This document shows positions 6,303 through 10,466 of a stretch of 10,466 nt of DNA, in pieces. The position numbers and the translations under genes are program-made. Positions within the stretch are counted from its first letter, which is position 1. The number at the start of each line of letters is the position of its first letter. The notes beneath the pieces were generated by a model. It ran no database searches, had not been told where the DNA came from, and was given only the letters and a program-made list of their open reading frames with translations. The stretch is taken from assembly GCA_964501335.1 (NCBI GenBank), contig CAZCTC010000129.1:1-10466 (forward strand), read 5' to 3'. This DNA is from CAZCTC01 sp964501335 (GTDB lineage Bacteria; Chloroflexota; Anaerolineae; B4-G1; SLSP01).

Positions 6303-6794
6303 TTAGGCCAGAGCCCAGATCAGCCAGAGAACGATCATTACGATTCCCATACCAAAACGGGCGATAAAGGCCCATCCACAACCGATAGCCATGCTGCGGG
6401 TGGTATCCCAGGCTTCCTGGCGGTTACGCCGGCGGTAGTATTCCGCCAGGAAGAGTCCTAATAAAGAAGCGACCGGGCCCCCGATGATGGGGACGACAAA
6501 ACTACCGACAATACCGGCTACCATTCCGATGGTGATGGAAATCCAGGCGGCACCGCTTTCCCGGGCTTTAGCGCCCATCAGCACATTATCTACCAGAGAA
6601 CCGGCGACTGTGAGCAGGGTGATGAAGATAAACAGGACCAGCCCGAGCGTATTGAAGCCGGTGATCAAGCCGTAGATGAAGGCGGCCAGCCAGATGACGA
6701 ACAGGCCAGGGAAGACCGGAACGGTCAGGCCCAGGAGTCCGACGATCATAGCGATTAAAACTAATGCGAACAGTAAGGGTTCGTAGGAAGTCAT
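6303..6794 (-). CDS. DUF456 family integral membrane protein
   Basis: The 163-residue protein is almost entirely hydrophobic, with about five membrane helices (roughly 6-26, 28-47, 49-69, 84-120 as one or two, and 137-161). It matches the DUF456 pattern: GLLGLTVPVFPGLFVIWLAA near the start, a conserved 'G....G.FVVPIIGGPVASLLGLFLAEY' block in the middle, and an amphipathic stretch of charged residues (YYRRRNRQEAWDTTRS) before the last helix. The function of the family is not known. The ATG at 6794 is chosen because GAGGTGGGA lies directly upstream. A longer frame reaches an ATG at 6866, but that codon overlaps a TATAAT box on the same strand and the added N-terminus looks like untranslated leader. 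The gene is single, with the repeat array upstream. Confidence 0.85.
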   Translation of the reverse strand: MTSYEPLLFALVLIAMIVGLLGLTVPVFPGLFVIWLAAFIYGLITGFNTLGLVLFIFITLLTVAGSLVDNVLMGAKARESGAAWISITIGMVAGIVGSFVVPIIGGPVASLLGLFLAEYYRRRNRQEAWDTTRSMAIGCGWAFIARFGMGIVMIVLWLIWALA

Positions 6795-6857
6795 TCCCAC
6801 CTCTTTGAATCGGTCGCTGAAAATTTGCCTGAAGGGGCAGGCGATCCGCTCGCTTTT

Positions 6858-6863
6858 ATTATA
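6858..6863 (-). promoter_or_regulatory. candidate -10 box (TATAAT) of the DUF456 gene
   Basis: TATAAT on the minus strand (6863-6858) would start transcription near 6851, giving a leader of about 57 bases before the ATG at 6794. No clear -35 box is seen; only a T-rich run lies at the expected place, at the border of the repeat array. Confidence 0.45.
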
Positions 6864-6979
6864 CATGGATCGCTGTAAGTAAAAAACTTTCGCCCTGGGC
6901 GGGGCATTTATAGCGTTCCGCAGGGGGCTTTTGCTCGGCCGGAAGCGACGCGCGGGCTCGAGGAAGAGCGTTTTTTGTT

Positions 6980-7017
6980 TATGTTTTGGCGCGCTTCAGA
7001 AAGCGCGCCAAAACATA
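6980..7017. repeat. perfect 17-bp hairpin in B block 1
   Basis: Arms 6980-6996 and 7001-7017 are exact reverse complements around the loop CAGA. The core is GGCGCGC with A/T-rich ends. On the plus strand the hairpin is preceded by a T-rich run (6971-6980) and followed by GGCTTTTT, so it has a weak resemblance to a terminator in that direction only. Confidence 0.93.
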
Positions 7018-7153
7018 GGCTTTTTCGCACGTTTTCAGGGCCAACCGTACGGGTTGAAAGACTTTGGCCTGGGCGGGGCATTTATAGCGTTCCGCAGGGG
7101 GCTTTTGCTCGGCCGGAAGCGACGCGCGGGCTCGAGGAAGAGCGTTTTTTGTT

Positions 7154-7191
7154 TATGTTTTGGCGCGCTTCAGAAAGCGCGCCAAAACATA
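7154..7191. repeat. perfect 17-bp hairpin in B block 2
   Basis: This is an exact second copy of the hairpin at 6980-7017, 174 bases downstream, with arms 7154-7170 and 7175-7191 and the loop CAGA. Confidence 0.93.
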
Positions 7192-7346
7192 GGCTTTTTC
7201 GCACGTTTTCAGGGCCAACCGTACGGGTTGAAAGACTTTGGCCTGGGCGGGGCATTTATAGCGTTCCGCAGGGGGCTTTTGCTCGGCCGGAAGCGACGCG
7301 CGGGCTGGTCGGAGCGAAGTGATGGATTTTTGTAATGAGGGAAACG

Positions 7347-7586
7347 ATGTTAGTTCGAGTGAAGCTCTATTCTTATTTGCAGAAATATGGGCCGGTCGGC
7401 AGCGATGGGCAATTTTTTGAAGTGGAGTTGCCTGACCGCAGTACGGTGGCCGATTTGGTGGCGGTGCTTCAGATTCGATCCTATGAGTTAAGCCTGGCTT
7501 ATGTCAACGATGAAGCCCGTTCCGAGCTTTTTCGTTTAAAGCCGGGCGATGTGGTTGGATTGTTCCCCCCCATGGGGGGTGGATAG
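7347..7586 (+). CDS. ThiS/MoaD-type ubiquitin-like sulfur-carrier protein
   Basis: The 79-residue protein has the beta-grasp pattern of MoaD/ThiS. An opening strand 'VRVKLYSYLQKYGP' is followed by 'ELPDRSTVADLVAVLQI' (28-43, the strand and helix that hold 'G.TV.DLL..L'), then 'AYVNDE' (51-56) and the diagnostic tail 'LKPGDVVGLFPPMGGG' (64-79). Relatives are adenylated on the terminal glycine by an E1-like enzyme and then carry sulfur as a thiocarboxylate for thiamine, molybdopterin or tungstopterin. This one ends in three glycines. The ATG at 7347 is preferred over the one at 7335 because GAGGG (7337-7341) lies five bases before it. It is first in an operon with the KorA-like gene, 27 bases upstream of it. 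No E1-like, thiamine or molybdopterin gene is nearby, so the acceptor pathway is unknown. Confidence 0.87.
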   Translation: MLVRVKLYSYLQKYGPVGSDGQFFEVELPDRSTVADLVAVLQIRSYELSLAYVNDEARSELFRLKPGDVVGLFPPMGGG

Positions 7587-7613
7587 CATTTAATTCTCTT
7601 GGAGGAGGCGTTT

Positions 7614-8681
7614 ATGCGCGAATTCATCGATGGAGCGACGGCCATTGTGCGGGGAGCGTTGGCCGGAGGCTGTAATTTCTTTGCCGGTTATCCGATCACG
7701 CCGGCTACTCCTATTCTGCTCCAGCTGGTGCGGGAGCTGCCGAAAGTGGGGGGCGTGGCAATCCAGGGTGAGGATGAGATTGCCAGTATGGGGATTTGTC
7801 TGGGGGCAGCTGCATCGGGGATGCGGGCATTGACCGCTACCAGTGGTCCAGGATTGAGCCTGTACAGCGAGAATATTGGACTGGCGCTTTTGGCTGAGGT
7901 TCCGTTGGTGATTGTGGATGTACAGCGGTTGGGACCGGCTACGGGGGGGGCTACCACCGTCGGTCAGGGGGATACCCATTTTGCGCGGTGGGGGACCGCG
8001 GGGGGGTATCCTTTGCCGGTGCTTGCGCCCTCTTCAGTAAATGAGTGTATGACTTTGACGGCCGAAGCTTTTGCCTGGGCTCAGAAGTTTTCCTGTCCGG
8101 TAATTGTGTTGACCGACAAGGAGTTGAATTTGACGACGGCGACGGTAGAAGTGCGACCGTTACCGGAACCGCCTTCGGTACCCATGGTCGGGGCTGCGGG
8201 CAAGCCGCCTTATGGAGCGGGATCGGTTGTGCGGATTACGGGCTCGACGCATGACGGAGAGGGGCATATTACCAAAGATCCGGCGCGCGTGGAGGCGCTC
8301 AATCGGCGGTTGTGGGAGAAGATTATGGCGCATCGTGACGAATTGGAGCGGGTGCGTTTGGATTTACAGCCTGGAGCGAAGACTCTGGTCCTTTCCTTTG
8401 GGGTGACGGCCCGGGCGATGGAGGATGCGGTGGCCCTGGCCCGTGCTGAAGGGCAGGTTGTCTCATCGGCGGTGGTGCAGAGTCTCTGGCCTGTTCCGGA
8501 ACAGGCTTTGCACCGGGCGGTTGCGGGGGTGGAACGGATTATTGTGGCGGAATTGAATCCAGGACTTTACGTGCAGGAAATAGCAGCGCTCTTTCCAGGA
8601 GTGGAGGTGGTGAGTCTCTCTCGGATTGACGGCCAATTGATCGCTCCCCAGCAGTTCCTGACGCTGCTTAACCCGGCTTAG
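7614..8681 (+). CDS. korA: 2-oxoacid:acceptor oxidoreductase alpha subunit (KorA-like)
   Basis: The 355-residue protein is the alpha subunit of a 2-oxoacid:ferredoxin oxidoreductase, which with a thiamine-diphosphate beta subunit oxidises a 2-oxoacid to its acyl-CoA and reduces ferredoxin. Visible blocks are GYPITPATPI (25-34), QGEDEIASMG (51-60), ATSGPGLSLYSENIG (75-89), VDVQRLGPATGGATTVGQGD (101-120), the KorA-type insert ITGSTHDGEGHIT, and a C-terminal Rossmann-like domain from 'TLVLSFGVTARAMEDAV' onward. Only the alpha part is present; the gamma domain that fuses to alpha in some relatives is missing. The ATG at 7614 has GGAGGAGG (7601-7608). No beta or gamma gene follows: the next gene is a prepilin peptidase. 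Partners must be elsewhere, or the protein has another role. Two long G runs (7943-7950 and 8000-8006) lie in the gene but the frame is intact. Confidence 0.92.
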   Translation: MREFIDGATAIVRGALAGGCNFFAGYPITPATPILLQLVRELPKVGGVAIQGEDEIASMGICLGAAASGMRALTATSGPGLSLYSENIGLALLAEVPLVIVDVQRLGPATGGATTVGQGDTHFARWGTAGGYPLPVLAPSSVNECMTLTAEAFAWAQKFSCPVIVLTDKELNLTTATVEVRPLPEPPSVPMVGAAGKPPYGAGSVVRITGSTHDGEGHITKDPARVEALNRRLWEKIMAHRDELERVRLDLQPGAKTLVLSFGVTARAMEDAVALARAEGQVVSSAVVQSLWPVPEQALHRAVAGVERIIVAELNPGLYVQEIAALFPGVEVVSLSRIDGQLIAPQQFLTLLNPA

Positions 8682-8696
8682 TTTTCAGGAGGAACC

Positions 8697-9476
8697 ATGC
8701 TGCAAGCGCTATTGGTCTTTCTTTTAGGATTGCCGGTGGGGGCATTGGCCGGGCATGCGGCGGAGTTGATTATGCGGCATGAGCGCTGGCAGGCTCCTCA
8801 TTGTCCTTACTGTACGGTTTCCTATTCTTTTTGGGAATGGAGTGCCGTGCTGGCTTTGTTGACGGGGCATCGTTGTGCGCAATGTGGGCGTCCGGTGCGC
8901 TGGCAGCGATTGGTGGGAGAGCTGTTACTGGCCATCGTTTGGGCGGTGCTGGTTTATATGCATGCCCTGGACCTGACGACCGGGGTGGCGATGGCTGCCG
9001 TGATCCCGTTGACGATGGTTACCGTGACCGATTTGGAGACTCGACTGATTCCCAACCGAATTGTTTTCCCGGCGATTGTGATATGGCTGGTGGTGGGGTT
9101 TGTGTGGGGCCCTACCATTCCCGGGGTGGATCGATCCGCTTTTTCTATCTGGAGCAGTTTGATCGGTGGACTGATAGGCTTTTTCTCGTTCTGGTTGCTG
9201 GAGTTTTTCGGTTCACTGGCGTTTGGTGAGGGGGCTTTGGGTGGCGGTGACGTGAAGCTGGCCGGCTATATCGGTCTGTTGGTGGGCTTCCCGTTGGTGA
9301 TTGAGGCCCTTGTGTTGACCTTTTTCCTGGGAGGGTTTGGGGGGCTGTTGGTATTGATCGCGAAACGGGGATCGTTGCGCACCGCTATCCCGTACGGTCC
9401 CTTTATCGTATTGGGGACGCTGGCCGTTATGATTTGGGGGGTGCAGATTTCCCGGTGGTGGTTGGGTGGGCTATGA
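8697..9476 (+). CDS. prepilin peptidase (type IV leader peptidase, PilD/ComC type)
   Basis: The 259-residue membrane aspartyl peptidase cleaves the leader of type IV pilins and pseudopilins. In the full-length PilD form it also methylates the new N-terminus. The N-terminal cytoplasmic domain carries two zinc cysteine pairs, CPYC (36-39) and CAQC (60-63), as in PilD. The catalytic aspartates are D112 in TDLETRLIPN and D185 in GGGDVKLAG, the GxGD signature of the peptidase A24 family. About seven to eight hydrophobic helices are present. The ATG at 8697 has AGGAGG just before it, 15 bases after the KorA-like gene. Its stop codon overlaps the start of the hydrolase gene. No pilin or secretion gene is in the window, so this is an orphan processing enzyme for substrates encoded elsewhere. 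Confidence 0.95.
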   Translation: MLQALLVFLLGLPVGALAGHAAELIMRHERWQAPHCPYCTVSYSFWEWSAVLALLTGHRCAQCGRPVRWQRLVGELLLAIVWAVLVYMHALDLTTGVAMAAVIPLTMVTVTDLETRLIPNRIVFPAIVIWLVVGFVWGPTIPGVDRSAFSIWSSLIGGLIGFFSFWLLEFFGSLAFGEGALGGGDVKLAGYIGLLVGFPLVIEALVLTFFLGGFGGLLVLIAKRGSLRTAIPYGPFIVLGTLAVMIWGVQISRWWLGGL

Positions 9477-10240
9477 TTCAAAATCCGCAGCTTGACGGCG
9501 AGAGTTTTTTCTGGGCCGGGGGACCGGTTGGTGTTTTGCTTTCCCACGGTTTTTCTGCCACGACAACCGAAGTGCGTTTGCTGGGGTACTATTTACAGTC
9601 GCGAGGGTATACGGTTTCCGGGCCTTTGTTGCCGGGGCATGGCGTCACGCCGGAGGCTTTAAATGCCTGTACCTGGCCTGAATGGGTGGCGGCTCTGGAG
9701 AAGGCCTATCAGGTCCTTTGTGAACGTTGCCAGACTGTTTTTGTGGGGGGAGAATCCATGGGCGGTCTGCTGGCCTTGCAGACGGCTTTACAGCATCCTG
9801 AAATGGCCGGGGTGATGGTGTATGCGCCGGCTTTTCGAACGGCTTCGCGGCTGTCCGGGTTGGCACCGTTTCTGGCTCCCTTTATCCCTTTCTTTACACC
9901 TGAGCCGTCAGAGGCGCCGTTGTCGATGGTGGATGAACGGTGGAAGGGGTATACGGTGCGGCCGTTGCGGGCGATGGCTCAGCTTTTGCAGTTGCAGAAG
10001 GTGGTCCAGCGACAGATGCCGGCGTTGAAAGTTCCGCTGCTGGTGGTCCAGGGGCGATTGGATAAGACGATCGATCCGTTGAGTTCAGAACATTACTATC
10101 AGGTGGCGGGGAGCAATATTAAGGAATTTCATTGGCTGGATCGTTCTTCGCACTGTTTGTTGTTGGATTGTGAATGGGAGACGGCTGCGGAATTGAGCCT
10201 GAAGTTTATAGAGCAACGTTTAAAGGCAATGGAAAAATAA
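9473..10240 (+). CDS. alpha/beta hydrolase, Est30-like carboxylesterase or monoacylglycerol lipase
   Basis: The 255-residue protein is a cytoplasmic alpha/beta hydrolase without signal peptide. The oxyanion region HGFSATTTE (25-33) and the segment PLLPGHG (51-57) precede the nucleophile elbow GGESMGG (92-98, S95). The acid is D197 in VQGRLDKTIDP (192-202) and the base H227 in SSHCLLLD (225-232). This spacing and the 'SSH....D.E' end match Est30-type carboxylesterases and bacterial monoacylglycerol lipases, which hydrolyse short to medium acyl esters. The exact substrate is open. The start is the ATG at 9473, which overlaps the TGA of the prepilin peptidase gene (ATGA), a sign of translational coupling; a longer frame from 9434 would overlap more and lacks a ribosome site. 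It is the last gene of the four-gene operon and is followed by a terminator. Confidence 0.93.
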   Translation: MIQNPQLDGESFFWAGGPVGVLLSHGFSATTTEVRLLGYYLQSRGYTVSGPLLPGHGVTPEALNACTWPEWVAALEKAYQVLCERCQTVFVGGESMGGLLALQTALQHPEMAGVMVYAPAFRTASRLSGLAPFLAPFIPFFTPEPSEAPLSMVDERWKGYTVRPLRAMAQLLQLQKVVQRQMPALKVPLLVVQGRLDKTIDPLSSEHYYQVAGSNIKEFHWLDRSSHCLLLDCEWETAAELSLKFIEQRLKAMEK

Positions 10241-10276
10241 AAAAACGGGGCATCTTTGAAATGCCCCGTTTTTTTT
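10239..10276. terminator. bidirectional intrinsic terminator
   Basis: CGGGGCAT (10246-10253) pairs with ATGCCCCG (10261-10268) around a 7-base loop, with seven A before and eight T after (10269-10276). It can end the plus-strand hydrolase operon and, read from the other side, the tRNA-Ser transcript, whose 3' end lies only two bases away. The hydrolase stop codon overlaps the left A run. Confidence 0.93.
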
Positions 10277-10277
10277 A

Positions 10278-10367
10278 TGGCGGAGAGGGTGGGATTTGAA
10301 CCCACGGAGCCTTGCGGCTCACGCGCTCTCCAGGCGCGCGCGTTAGGCCGAACTACGCTACCTCTCC
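10278..10367 (-). tRNA. tRNA-Ser, anticodon GGA, CCA end encoded
   Basis: The minus strand folds into a complete class II tRNA. The acceptor stem is GGAGAGG (10367-10361) with CCTCTCC (10288-10282), the discriminator base is G (10281) and an encoded CCA follows (10280-10278). The D arm has a 3-bp stem (GCG/CGC), and the anticodon stem CGCGC/GCGCG holds the loop CTGGAGA with anticodon GGA, which reads UCC and UCU. The long variable arm GAGCC-GCAA-GGCTC is the serine hallmark, and the T arm GTGGG-TTCAAAT-CCCAC is standard. The tRNA stands alone between its own promoter and a terminator. Confidence 0.97.
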
Positions 10368-10379
10368 TCAGCGGTCGGA

Positions 10380-10407
10380 ATTATACCATACCCATTAAAT
10401 TTGGCAA
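10380..10407 (-). promoter_or_regulatory. promoter of the tRNA-Ser gene
   Basis: On the minus strand, TTGCCA (10407-10402) and a perfect TATAAT (10385-10380) are separated by 16 bases, and TGG directly before TATAAT adds an extended -10 element. Transcription would start about 5 bases before the mature tRNA 5' end at 10367, a short leader typical of stable RNA genes. Confidence 0.75.
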
Positions 10408-10466
10408 GCGGGGGGGGGCGGCACCCCGAAGGATGAAAATTCAGCGGAAGTAGACAGCAGCAAGTA

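Larger units (their letters stand above)
6894..7306 (+). repeat. tandem repeat array A-B-A-B-A, 174-bp period
   Basis: The unit is 174 bases: a 65-base A block followed by a 109-base B block. Full units lie at 6894-7067 and 7068-7241, and a third A block alone at 7242-7306. By eye the copies are identical over their whole length. Similarity at the left border is imperfect (6881-6893 against 7055-7067). Each B block carries the perfect hairpin listed separately. Because 174 is divisible by three, one frame stays open through the array and encodes a repeated 58-residue peptide. It has no ribosome site and its codons lie inside the palindrome, so I do not call it a gene. The array fills the divergent intergenic region between the DUF456 gene (-) and the ubiquitin-like gene (+). 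No transposase or direct target duplication is visible. Confidence 0.95.

Noticed and set aside
7228..7262. Promoter made of TTGAAA and the TTTATA of the A block, ahead of the ubiquitin-like gene.
   Set aside because: The spacer is 21 bases, too long for a sigma-70 promoter, and no better -35 box lies at the right distance; not supported well enough to annotate.
6894..7306. CRISPR array.
   Set aside because: The units are 174 bases, directly adjacent and identical throughout; there are no short repeats with unique spacers and no cas gene.
1..7306. An invertible or composite mobile segment bounded by the inverted repeat copies at 1-45 and 6894-7306.
   Set aside because: The content between is ordinary housekeeping genes, no recombinase is present, and the visible left copy is short and diverged.
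6931..7335. Open frame through the tandem array encoding a repeated 58-residue peptide (and a second frame at 6975-7322).
   Set aside because: The frame stays open only because 174 is divisible by three. There is no ribosome site, the sequence includes a perfect hairpin, and two frames are open at once.
10256..10453. Plus-strand open frame with the stretch AERVGFEPTEPCGSRAL.
   Set aside because: It is the antisense translation of the tRNA-Ser gene, a well-known false protein in databases.

Overview
The window looks like chromosomal DNA of a free-living, moderately GC-rich bacterium. My best guess is a Chloroflexota (Anaerolineae-type) genome. This rests on the gene mix (endonuclease-type MutL, GYD protein, inositol-phosphate synthase with a CDP-alcohol phosphotransferase, a KorA-type subunit, a prepilin peptidase and an Est30-like esterase). 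It is an inference from gene content, not a proven assignment. Most genes have a clear purine-rich ribosome binding site. No transposase, integrase, phage gene or CRISPR array is visible.

Layout: (1) Positions 1-45 hold the edge of a dispersed repeat. A small zinc-ribbon membrane protein (158-376, +) follows and ends at a perfect bidirectional hairpin (385-424). (2) A minus-strand operon runs from 3630 down to 436: mutL, a GYD-domain protein, an ImmA/IrrE-like protein that has lost its zinc-binding motif, and a GNAT acetyltransferase. Its promoter is at 3671-3698. (3) Divergent from it is a plus-strand operon (3811-5942): an ArsR-type regulator overlapping ino1 (inositol-1-phosphate synthase), then a CDP-alcohol phosphotransferase. 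Together they look like a regulated pathway to inositol phospholipid, closed by a strong terminator at 5968-6009. (4) A 73-residue helical protein (6078-6299, +) converges with a DUF456 membrane protein (6794-6303, -). (5) A tandem array with the layout A-B-A-B-A (6894-7306, 174-bp period, near-perfect copies) fills the next intergenic region. Each B block carries a perfect 17-bp hairpin, and a diverged inverted relative of B lies at positions 1-45. (6) A plus-strand operon (7347-10240) follows: a ThiS/MoaD-type ubiquitin-like protein, a KorA-like 2-oxoacid oxidoreductase alpha subunit with no beta or gamma partner beside it, a prepilin peptidase and an alpha/beta hydrolase. (7) A bidirectional terminator (10239-10276) separates this operon from a minus-strand tRNA-Ser(GGA), which has its own promoter.

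The observations most worth a second look are the A-B-A-B-A hairpin array and its distant inverted relative, the ArsR-controlled inositol-lipid operon with two candidate operators, the ubiquitin-like protein next to an orphan KorA, and the metal-site-less ImmA/IrrE-like protein in the mutL operon.
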